A DNA stretch of 7,483 nucleotides from JAAYYM01 sp964483395 (GTDB lineage: Bacteria; Bacillota; Clostridia; Lachnospirales; Lachnospiraceae). Below, one piece after another: positions 1 to 5,433 of this stretch. The stretch's first letter is position 1; the number at the start of each line of letters is the position of its first letter. The translations under genes and the position numbers were made by a program. The DNA lies in NCBI GenBank assembly GCA_964483395.1, contig CAZABT010000125.1, positions 1-7,483 of the forward strand. Reading direction: 5' to 3'. The notes beneath the pieces were generated by a model. It saw only the letters and a list, made by a program, of their open reading frames with translations. It was not told the origin of the DNA and made no database searches.

Positions 1-95
1 CGCTGGGGCTAATGTTTTAACTATTTGGGGACATTTTCAAAAACGCTTGACAGTACTTCATTCCATATATGGTAGGAAAAAGTATGCGCCCAATA
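1..95. other. Gene-free edge segment
   Basis: No gene is supported here. It holds a perfect 10-bp palindrome CCATATATGG (63-72) and a plus-strand TTGACA (47-52) whose best -10, TATGGT (68-73), is at a 15-bp spacing, too short for a convincing promoter. It lies beyond the terminator at 96-123 and may lead into a plus-strand or minus-strand neighbour outside the window. Confidence 0.4.
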
Positions 96-123
96 AAAAT
101 ATGGCCCTCTCGGACCATATTTT
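92..123 (-). terminator. Intrinsic terminator after the HATPase-like gene
   Basis: A 9-bp perfect stem (AAAATATGG at 96-104 paired with CCATATTTT at 115-123) closes a 10-base loop. The inner CC and GG can extend the stem past a bulged base. Read on the minus strand, the second arm runs into TTTTTATT, a fair U-tract, and the hairpin starts 12 bases past the TAA stop at 136. The plus strand also has a T-rich run after the hairpin, so it could work in both directions. Confidence 0.75.
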
Positions 124-135
124 CAATAACATATT

Positions 136-543
136 TTATTCTTCAACCACTTCCGGTTCTTCTCCTACTCCAAACTGCATAACCAACGACAATTGATTGT
201 GACCGTCATACCGGTATACACATCGTTTTGTCAAGCATTTGATGATGACAAGGGACAGGCTGTCCTGTCGTTCTGCCGTATACAGATTATACGGCTCACC
301 GTCATATACATAGTCAATCTGAACCTTACCTGAATCTTTCTTACAAATGATGCTGAAATGAATATCCGCTGCATGCTTCATGATATGATTGACGACTGTT
401 TCTTCAATCATCAGTTGAACCATGTTGATTTCCTTGACTGACAGCCGTTTACTGCGGCCATATTTATCACATTCATCAAAAAATTCCGTAAAATCAAATT
501 CTCCGTTTATAATATGAACTTTTAACACGTCGTTCTCACCCAT
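136..543 (-). CDS. Small RsbW/SpoIIAB-like HATPase-fold protein, degenerate
   Basis: A 135-aa soluble protein resembling the GHKL ATPase fold of anti-sigma regulatory factors (HATPase_c_2 type). Visible signs are an N-box-like LMIEETVVNHIMKH segment (E47, E48, N52), a G1-like YDGEPY segment (D81, G82), and a C-terminal strand around YDGHNQLSLVM where the RsbW family has a similar GNxLxL pattern. The glycine-rich G2 box (GxGL) is missing: DSLSL stands there (94-98), so ATP binding is doubtful. The tail is acidic (EEPEVVEE). Start: a longer frame opens at a GTG at 558, but that GTG lies in the GTGGGAG ribosome site of the ATG at 543, which is 8 bases downstream of it, so 543 is chosen. It follows the GntR/ABC operon by 110 bp with its own promoter and terminator, so it is probably a single-gene unit. 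Family is inferred; whether it binds a sigma factor, and which one, is unknown. Confidence 0.75.
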   Translation of the reverse strand: MGENDVLKVHIINGEFDFTEFFDECDKYGRSKRLSVKEINMVQLMIEETVVNHIMKHAADIHFSIICKKDSGKVQIDYVYDGEPYNLYTAERQDSLSLVIIKCLTKRCVYRYDGHNQLSLVMQFGVGEEPEVVEE

Positions 544-576
544 ACAAGCGACTCCCACAATTTGCTAATCAATCAT

Positions 577-605
577 ATTATAAACCATGTCCGCGGATAT
601 GTCAT
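577..605 (-). promoter_or_regulatory. Sigma-A-type promoter for the HATPase-like gene
   Basis: ATGACA (600-605; one mismatch to TTGACA), a 17-bp spacer and a perfect TATAAT (577-582), 33 bases before the chosen start. Three A-tracts on the coding strand (627-633, 617-623, 610-614) sit just upstream of the -35 and look like an UP element. This is the best vegetative promoter in the window. Confidence 0.75.
587..600. promoter_or_regulatory. Candidate operator: 14-bp near-palindrome in the promoter spacer
   Basis: Centred on CCGCGG, the 8-bp TCCGCGGA (590-597) is perfectly palindromic. It extends to ATGTCCGCGGATAT with one mismatched pair. It lies between the -35 and -10 of the HATPase-like gene, where a bound repressor would block polymerase or a MerR-like activator would act. 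Its GC core stands out in an AT-rich region. No cognate regulator is identified. Confidence 0.35.
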
Positions 606-653
606 TTACTTTTTACTTTTTTTCTGTTTTTTTACTCCTTGTGACCAATTTTC

Positions 654-1466
654 TCAGTCCAGATTCAATTTCTTCTTCATCATAAAATGTGTGAAGAAAT
701 AGAACACGATTGCCAGCAAGACCGAGACTCCAAATGAAGTCAAATATACATACTCCATATAAGAAATCAGTGCATCGACAGAGCCCTCCGCCATTGCACT
801 GGCTTTACCGAATATGCCTGTTACCAGCATGGCAACAACTGAAAATACCTGTGTTGCAACATATGTGATTCCAAATCCGATAAAGGAGCCCAACACCTTG
901 TGCTTCGGCAAAAATTGTCCAAAAGAAATTCCTGCAAAAAGCCACAATACGGCATAAAAAGAACCCACGATCATCATGAACACAAAGAAAATAACCCACG
1001 CGGCAAATCTGGAGCCAAAATAAGTATCAATTCCATAGGAGATTTCCTGCATCGCAACAGACAGCTCATTGGCCGGAATACAGCCCAGCACCAGTATGAA
1101 CACCGAGGCAAACAGCAATATACTTGTAATCAGAGTCCAACCCGCGCCTACAATGGTTTTGGATAAAATAATCTCATTCGGAGTTACTGGCAGTGTATGC
1201 AGCAGATACCCCTCATCCGTGTATGCCGTCTTATAAAACCGATAGCCTAAAAAGATAGTACAGCACAGGCTGACCGCCAAAAGGCACAGAACGTACAGTG
1301 CTATGCTCAGGCCACCGACCACCTGCATGATTTCATTTTGATTTTCAAACACCCTGGCTGATACCATGAGCCTTCCAATGATCGTGATCAAAATCAGCAC
1401 TGCATTAGCCGGAAGCAAGACCTTCGTAACGGCATTCCATTCATATTTCATTAATTTTCCTAACAT
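654..1466 (-). CDS. ABC-2-like transporter permease (six TM)
   Basis: A 270-aa integral membrane protein, the permease partner of the ATPase encoded just upstream. Six hydrophobic segments are visible at about residues 17-37, 50-74, 107-129, 155-182, 192-218 and 243-263, with a basic C-terminus (MMKKKLNLD). Between TM2 and TM3 the cytoplasmic stretch TDEGYLLHTLPVTPNEIILSK (83-103) matches the YLLxTLPVxxxxILLSK pattern usual in small ABC-2 permeases of YtrA-type operons, where it probably acts as coupling helix. The ATG at 1466 is preceded by a strong GGGAGGTG site and overlaps the ATPase stop by 7 bases, indicating coupled translation. Substrate cannot be read from sequence; related YtrA-type systems in Firmicutes are linked to cell-envelope stress or antimicrobial peptides. 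No second permease or substrate-binding gene is present. Confidence 0.85.
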   Translation of the reverse strand: MLGKLMKYEWNAVTKVLLPANAVLILITIIGRLMVSARVFENQNEIMQVVGGLSIALYVLCLLAVSLCCTIFLGYRFYKTAYTDEGYLLHTLPVTPNEIILSKTIVGAGWTLITSILLFASVFILVLGCIPANELSVAMQEISYGIDTYFGSRFAAWVIFFVFMMIVGSFYAVLWLFAGISFGQFLPKHKVLGSFIGFGITYVATQVFSVVAMLVTGIFGKASAMAEGSVDALISYMEYVYLTSFGVSVLLAIVFYFFTHFMMKKKLNLD

Positions 1467-2158
1467 GCGAACACCTCCCTGAACAATGCATCTACTGACT
1501 TACCCTTTTCCTCTCTGATCTCATCTACAGAGGAATGCAGCGTCACCACACCATTTTGAATAAAAATGACGTCATCCAGAACCTTTTCAATATCCGAGAT
1601 CAAATGTGTGGAGATCAGTATGGAAGCCTCCGGATTATAGTTGGTGATAATGGTGTCTAAAATATAATCACGTGCTGCCGGATCGACTCCTGCAATCGGC
1701 TCATCCAGCACATACAGATGTGCATCCCTGCTCATAACAAGGATAAGCTGAACCTTTTCCTTTGTGCCCTTGGATAATGTCTTTAACTGACTGCCTTCAT
1801 TGATTCCAAGATTCTGCAGCATCGTATACGCCCGGTCTTTCCTGAAATCCGCATAAAAATCTGCAAAAAATTCTACCAATTCGCCTACCTTCATCCACGA
1901 ATTCAGATAGGTTCTCTCCGGAAGATAAGAAATGATTTTCTTTGTTTCCACACTCGGTGCATTTCCTGCTATTTCTACTGTTCCCTCAGTCGGCGTCAGC
2001 AGGCCGTTGATCAGCTTGATCAATGTTGTCTTGCCGCTGCCGTTCGGCCCCAGCAGGCCGATGATCTTACCGCTTTCAATTGTCAGGTTCAAATGATCTA
2101 ATGCCAATATTGAACCATATTTTTTTGTTAAACCATTACATGCTAATAAAACACTCAC
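1460..2158 (-). CDS. ABC transporter ATP-binding protein
   Basis: A 232-aa nucleotide-binding subunit that would power the neighbouring permease at the cytoplasmic face. Motifs seen: Walker A GPNGSGKTT (37-45), a YLPER segment (79-83) at the Q-loop position with no glutamine, as often in this subfamily, an LSKGTKEK signature (128-135) in place of LSGGQ, Walker B LYVLDEP (148-154), D-loop GVDP (157-160) and the switch histidine in STHL (H185). All catalytic elements are intact. The start is a GTG at 2158 inside GTGA, overlapping the TGA of the GntR gene, with an AAGGGGG ribosome site 7 bases upstream. The permease ATG overlaps its end. The set-up is the usual YtrA-YtrB-like operon: repressor, ATPase, permease. 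Length is normal for a stand-alone NBD. Confidence 0.92.
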   Translation of the reverse strand: MSVLLACNGLTKKYGSILALDHLNLTIESGKIIGLLGPNGSGKTTLIKLINGLLTPTEGTVEIAGNAPSVETKKIISYLPERTYLNSWMKVGELVEFFADFYADFRKDRAYTMLQNLGINEGSQLKTLSKGTKEKVQLILVMSRDAHLYVLDEPIAGVDPAARDYILDTIITNYNPEASILISTHLISDIEKVLDDVIFIQNGVVTLHSSVDEIREEKGKSVDALFREVFAC

Positions 2159-2526
2159 GCTGTTTCCCCCTTTGCCGCATCTTGAATCAACTCTATCGTT
2201 TCCTCATTGCTAAAGCCATACTGCCTCATTTTCTCGAAGAACAGCGTTATCTGCTCTGTAGCAAGCTGCTTCTTCATTTCATCAATCATCTTCAGATCCT
2301 CCGTTACGTTTCTTCCGCTTGTCCGCATCGTATTGATTAGTCCGCTTCTTTCCAACTCGGCCAATGCCTTCTGCATCGTGTTTGGATTTACTGCTGCTTC
2401 TGAGGCTAGATCCCTGACCGACGGAAGCTTGTCGCCTGCATGATAAATGCCTGCTATGATACGCATTCTGATTTCATCTACAATCTGTGCATAAATTGGT
2501 CTGTCACCATCTAATGTCCATGCCAT
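2155..2526 (-). CDS. GntR-family regulator, YtrA subfamily
   Basis: A 123-aa DNA-binding repressor. Residues about 10-75 form the GntR winged helix: PIYAQIVDEIRMRIIAG, then GDKLPSVRDLASEAAVNPNTMQKALAELE (helix-turn-helix, recognition helix about 47-59), then the wing GLINTMRTSGRNV. Only about 48 residues follow (KMIDEMKKQLATEQITLFFEKMRQYGFSNEETIELIQDA), helical and too short for a FadR or HutC ligand domain. This small C-terminus defines the YtrA group, which dimerises through it and usually represses its own ABC transporter operon. Start ATG at 2526 has an AAAGGA site 8 bases upstream. It is the first gene of the operon, with its stop overlapping the ATPase GTG. The large inverted repeat over its promoter is the obvious operator. 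The inducer is unknown. Confidence 0.92.
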   Translation of the reverse strand: MAWTLDGDRPIYAQIVDEIRMRIIAGIYHAGDKLPSVRDLASEAAVNPNTMQKALAELERSGLINTMRTSGRNVTEDLKMIDEMKKQLATEQITLFFEKMRQYGFSNEETIELIQDAAKGETA

Positions 2527-2564
2527 CTTATCATTCCTTTCGTTGTTTTTTCAGAATAAAACAC

Positions 2565-2612
2565 AAATGTTGTATGATTGTATTATGTTCTTAATACAAT
2601 CATACAACATTT
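2565..2612. repeat. Perfect 21-bp inverted repeat, probable GntR operator
   Basis: Arms 2565-2585 and 2592-2612 are exact reverse complements over 21 bp, separated by the 6-base spacer TGTTCT. Each arm contains a tandem 8-bp unit: TTGTATGA then TTGTATTA (2570-2577, 2578-2585), mirrored as TAATACAA and TCATACAA (2592-2599, 2600-2607). It overlaps the -10 and the transcription start region of the GntR operon, so a bound repressor would block initiation. In RNA it folds into a 21-bp A/U-rich stem. Assignment to the adjacent YtrA-type regulator is inferred from position. Confidence 0.8.
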
Positions 2613-2626
2613 TAAATATTTGTCAA
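2599..2626 (-). promoter_or_regulatory. Promoter of the GntR/ABC operon
   Basis: A perfect TTGACA (2621-2626), a 16-bp spacer and TATGAT (2599-2604). The -35 starts only 9 bases after the beta-glucosidase stop at 2635. The -10 lies in the upstream arm of the inverted repeat. The leader from the -10 to the ATG at 2526 is about 70 bases. Confidence 0.75.
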
Positions 2627-2634
2627 GTCTTAAT

Positions 2635-4008
2635 TTATAATTCTTTTCCGTTCGTCTCAATGATGTGCCGATACCATGCCGCAGAGTCCTTTACAATACG
2701 CTTTTGCGTCTGAAAATCCACATACACCAGTCCGAATCTTTCATTATAGCCCTCATTCCATTCAAAATTGTCTGTAAAAGCCCATTGGAAATAGCCTCTC
2801 ACATCAACACCGTCTGCAATCGCATTCTTCAGACGCATCAAATAACGTGCCAGAAAATCAATCCTGTTTGGATCATGCACTGCGCCGTCCAGAGATACAG
2901 CATCATGACATGCCATTCCGTTCTCCGTAATATAGATCGGAATGTGGTTATATCTCTCGCTGATGAATCTAGGCCCCCAGTACAGGCATTCATATGCTAC
3001 GGGCCAATTCATGGATGTCTTCGGAAAGCCTGCATATTTGGTCACGACCTCCCACTCTGTATCCTTTCCCGCACGGATCATCTCACCGTTATAAATATTC
3101 TGTCCCAGGAAATCCAACGGCTCTGAAATCAGCTTCATATCTTCCTCTGTGATTTCCGGTAAATAATCCTTGTATAATTCCAGCCCGTCAGCCGGATAGT
3201 GTCCAAGCAGTACAGGGTCCATCCACCATGCCAGATTCCAAGTCCAGTTTCCCATTCCCGTTGGGCAGGAAAAAAGATGCTTTCTTGCCGCCTCGATATC
3301 CTCCGGCTTCGTTGTCTCCGGAAAGCTGATCTGTCCTGTCGGTGCAAAGCCCACCTCAATCTTCTGCTTTGCATGTGCCCTGAGTGCCCTAACTGCTGCT
3401 CCATGTGCCTTGAGCGCATTGTGTGCCATCTGGAACAGATCGGTATTCATACAGCTGAGACCCGGTGCATTGCAGCCCTTGAGATAGCCAAGACCGATAA
3501 AGCACTGCGGCTCATTAATCGTGATAAATTTCTTGACACGGTCGGAAAATCTGTCTGCCACGATTGCCGCATATTCCGCAAACCAGTCTACACAGTCATC
3601 ATTCAGCCATCCGCCCTTCTTGTGCAGTGCATACGGATATTCCCAATGAAAGAGTGTAATATATGGTTCTATTCCATTTGCCAACAATTCATCTATTACC
3701 TGATTATAAAAATCAATTCCCTTTTCATTCACCTGACCAATGCCTTCCGGCAGAATTCTCGTCCAGTTCAATGAAAATCTGTATGCCTTGATACCACATT
3801 CCCGCATCAACCGGATGTCGTCCTTGTATCTTGTATAGAATTCACATGCCACTGTTGCATCCCGGTTTTCATGAATCCTGCCTTCCTCTTTCACAAAAAC
3901 ATCCCAGATACTCGGCCCTTTGCCGTCCACATCTGTCGCACCTTCGATCTGATACGCTGATGAAGCGGTTCCCCATACAAAATCTTTTCCAAATTCTCTT
4001 GCTGCCAT
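2635..4008 (-). CDS. GH1 beta-glucosidase
   Basis: A 457-aa cytosolic glycoside hydrolase family 1 enzyme, a retaining (beta/alpha)8 barrel that releases glucose from cellobiose or other beta-glucosides. Seen: the N-terminal GH1 signature FVWGTASSAYQIEGA (residues 10-24, Q20 binding glucose), HWEYP (H121, W122), acid/base E166 in TINEP, Y306 in NIYNG, nucleophile E362 in ITENG, and FQWAFTDNFEWNEGY with E416 and W417 in the glucose-binding site. The C-terminus reads FGLVYVDF, without the Ser/Lys/Tyr phosphate-binding pattern of 6-phospho-beta-glucosidases, so an unphosphorylated substrate is likely. No signal peptide. The frame is open up to 4098, but the ATG at 4008 has a GGAGGA site 7 bases upstream, GH1 homology begins right after it, and the promoter lies inside the longer frame. 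No PTS or sugar transporter gene is adjacent. Confidence 0.93.
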   Translation of the reverse strand: MAAREFGKDFVWGTASSAYQIEGATDVDGKGPSIWDVFVKEEGRIHENRDATVACEFYTRYKDDIRLMRECGIKAYRFSLNWTRILPEGIGQVNEKGIDFYNQVIDELLANGIEPYITLFHWEYPYALHKKGGWLNDDCVDWFAEYAAIVADRFSDRVKKFITINEPQCFIGLGYLKGCNAPGLSCMNTDLFQMAHNALKAHGAAVRALRAHAKQKIEVGFAPTGQISFPETTKPEDIEAARKHLFSCPTGMGNWTWNLAWWMDPVLLGHYPADGLELYKDYLPEITEEDMKLISEPLDFLGQNIYNGEMIRAGKDTEWEVVTKYAGFPKTSMNWPVAYECLYWGPRFISERYNHIPIYITENGMACHDAVSLDGAVHDPNRIDFLARYLMRLKNAIADGVDVRGYFQWAFTDNFEWNEGYNERFGLVYVDFQTQKRIVKDSAAWYRHIIETNGKEL

Positions 4009-4045
4009 CTTATGTCCTCCATCACATAGATTCATTTGTTCTTCT

Positions 4046-4074
4046 ATTATAATCTGCTTCCTCTTTGAATGCAA
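4046..4074 (-). promoter_or_regulatory. Promoter of the beta-glucosidase gene
   Basis: TTGCAT (4069-4074), 17-bp spacer and a perfect TATAAT (4046-4051), 37 bases before the ATG at 4008. The gap to the preceding stop is only 96 bp with no clear terminator, so read-through from the SleC-like gene is possible too. Confidence 0.6.
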
Positions 4075-4088
4075 TGAATCTGTTGCAT
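4069..4088. promoter_or_regulatory. Candidate operator over the beta-glucosidase -35
   Basis: ATGCAA (4069-4074) and TTGCAT (4083-4088) form a 6-bp dyad with an 8-base centre. One arm is the -35 box itself. A separate exact 9-bp inverted pair, AGATTCATT (4028-4036) and AATGAATCT (4073-4081), brackets the promoter. Either could be a repressor site; no regulator gene is adjacent. Short arms make chance a real alternative. Confidence 0.3.
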
Positions 4089-4104
4089 ATGATACCACAG
4101 ATGA

Positions 4105-5331
4105 TTATGGTTCTGCAATCCTGCTGACACCGACGAAAATCTCCGATATCTTATACCACGTGGCATAATCCACAATGCCGGTTGCCGGAAGTCCCAAAAT
4201 GGACTGGAACTGCCGCACCGTATTGGCTGTATTCTGTCCATAGATACCGTCCGGTGTAATCGTCCGCAGTGACGGATAATCCTGTGCAATACGATTCAAC
4301 TGTTCCTGAAGCATCCTCACCTTCTCTCCCGATGCACCGATGGTCAGATCATATCCCGGCCACGAAGCTGGCACCCCCGATATTTCTTCTGTGGTATTGA
4401 TGTACATATCGTTTCCATAATAATTTCTGATGATCTGAATGGGCGTATAGCCCTGTTCGCCCAGATATTGAGACCCCCACTGGCTGAGTCCGTTCGGACA
4501 AGTAACACGGCGCCCGTCACAATACTGTGTGAAAATAGGCTGACGCACATTCGGGCGTGACAGGTAATTTGTAAAGATTGCATCCACAATACGATCTACC
4601 GTATCGTAGATATTCCTGCCATTGATCCACTTCTGGTCAAAGGCTGTCGAAGATGTAATTGTAAAGTCGTACCCCTGATTCCGATACCACTCCGTATACA
4701 CACGGTTCAGGGAAAAGGACAGGATTGCAAGCGTATTCGCATAAATGGCAGCTTCCGTCCATGTCGCATAAATTTCCGAAGAAACAACATTCTTAATGTA
4801 ATCCTTATATCTGACATAATAATTGGAAGCGGTTGAATCGGTCGGACTTCCGTCATGTACAACCATATACTCCGGTATGACCACACGGCTCAAAACAATT
4901 TCTCCGCTCTCCTCTAAAGGCTTGATTTCGTCTTCAGGTATTTTCGGCGGATATTCTCCATAAAGTGTATGTGCCGGAATGACAATGACATCCTCTGTCG
5001 GCGGAGCCTCTACCGGAATCAGCGAAGCTTTCTGAACTGCCGTCACCTCCGGCAAAATCTCAGAGCCGCTGATGACCAGCTCCTGATAGCCGGGTGCTGT
5101 AATGATCAGATTATATTCTGAATACGGCTGTATCTCGGACGGACTGACACTGTATTCCAAAGGTGGACTGGGTAATTCGATTGTATCTGAAAATCCTGAA
5201 TCATTCGTATAGAGCTGCTCAAGTGTACTGGTCGGGTTTCCTGTATAAGAAACAGAAATAACAGCATCCTCAATTGGAGAAGTGCCGATGGCAGAGACAA
5301 CTTGTACAGACAGCTTGCCAAAATCAGGCAT
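4105..5331 (-). CDS. sleC: SleC-like spore cortex-lytic protein with peptidoglycan-binding domain
   Basis: A 408-aa protein matching the layout of clostridial SleC, which cleaves cortex peptidoglycan during germination. Domains (numbered from the ATG at 5331): an N-terminal beta-rich transthyretin/carboxypeptidase-regulatory-like domain (about 3-108, with VQVVSAIGTSPIEDAVISV and the conserved LPSPPL); a linker with IPAHTLYGEYPPKIPEDEIKP; a SpoIID-like catalytic domain (about 155-310) with VVSSEIYATW carrying the probable catalytic E186, a YCDGRRVTCP cysteine pair (C271, C278) and LSQWGS; and a C-terminal PG_binding_1 repeat (about 329-395, IGASGEKVRMLQEQLN, DGIYGQNTANTVRQFQ). No signal peptide, as expected for a protein made in the sporulating cell and packed in the spore. 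Start: an ATG at 5337 is only 1 base after GAGG; the ATG at 5331 lies 7 bases from it and is preferred. No Csp protease gene, which activates SleC in Clostridium, is in the window. Family from memory; symbol moderately sure. Confidence 0.82.
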   Translation of the reverse strand: MPDFGKLSVQVVSAIGTSPIEDAVISVSYTGNPTSTLEQLYTNDSGFSDTIELPSPPLEYSVSPSEIQPYSEYNLIITAPGYQELVISGSEILPEVTAVQKASLIPVEAPPTEDVIVIPAHTLYGEYPPKIPEDEIKPLEESGEIVLSRVVIPEYMVVHDGSPTDSTASNYYVRYKDYIKNVVSSEIYATWTEAAIYANTLAILSFSLNRVYTEWYRNQGYDFTITSSTAFDQKWINGRNIYDTVDRIVDAIFTNYLSRPNVRQPIFTQYCDGRRVTCPNGLSQWGSQYLGEQGYTPIQIIRNYYGNDMYINTTEEISGVPASWPGYDLTIGASGEKVRMLQEQLNRIAQDYPSLRTITPDGIYGQNTANTVRQFQSILGLPATGIVDYATWYKISEIFVGVSRIAEP

Positions 5332-5364
5332 GATCATACCTCACATAAAATGCTACAGTTCCTA

Positions 5365-5391
5365 TATCATATGCAGCTATGCCTGATCAGT
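5365..5391 (-). promoter_or_regulatory. Candidate sigma-K promoter of the SleC-like gene
   Basis: Minus strand CATATGATA (5365-5373) matches the sigma-K -10 consensus CATANNNTA, and AC (5390-5391) sits 16 bases upstream as in the sigma-K -35. It lies 33 bases before the ATG at 5331. No good sigma-A -35 is present for the overlapping TATGAT. Late mother-cell expression would fit a cortex-lytic protein. The -35 carries little information, so this rests mainly on the -10 and on gene function. Confidence 0.45.
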
Positions 5392-5401
5392 GACAGACTG
5401 A

Positions 5402-5425
5402 CGGCGGCACATTTCTGCGCCGCCG
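5402..5425 (-). terminator. GC-rich hairpin after the sensor-GGDEF gene, possible terminator
   Basis: CGGCGGC (5402-5408) pairs with GCCGCCG (5419-5425) around a 10-base loop, 8 bases after the TGA at 5434. The stem is strong, but the minus-strand sequence after it (TCAGTCTGTCACTG) has no U-tract. It may be a weak terminator or a 3'-end stabilising hairpin. Confidence 0.4.
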
Positions 5426-5433
5426 CTCAAGCA

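Noticed and set aside
1..72. Possible insertion-sequence end or plus-strand promoter at the left edge
   Set aside because: No terminal inverted repeat pair or target duplication is visible; TTGACA lacks a properly spaced -10.
2..196. Plus-strand frame open from the left edge to a stop at 196, 64 codons
   Set aside because: It runs through the terminator hairpin and antisense through the end of the HATPase-like gene. The translated sequence shows no recognisable domain, so it is probably chance.
603..605. Tiny minus-strand ORF (ATG at 605, 10 codons) after the permease gene
   Set aside because: It starts inside the -35 box and the nearest ribosome-like AAGGAG is far too distant.
3199..3774. 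Plus-strand open frame of 191 codons opposite the beta-glucosidase
   Set aside because: A shadow of a strongly conserved GH1 gene; cysteine- and arginine-rich translation is typical of reverse-frame artefacts.
4008..4098. 30-residue N-terminal extension of the beta-glucosidase
   Set aside because: Contains the TATAAT promoter and has no family match; the GGAGGA ribosome site points to the ATG at 4008.
2635..5331. Beta-glucosidase as a spore or cell-wall enzyme because it follows the SleC-like gene
   Set aside because: Its motifs are those of an ordinary GH1 beta-glucosidase and it has its own promoter; adjacency alone is not evidence.
5338..5433. Possible c-di-GMP riboswitch between the GGDEF gene and the SleC-like gene
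   Set aside because: No GEMM-type core could be recognised; the segment is explained by a GC hairpin and a promoter.
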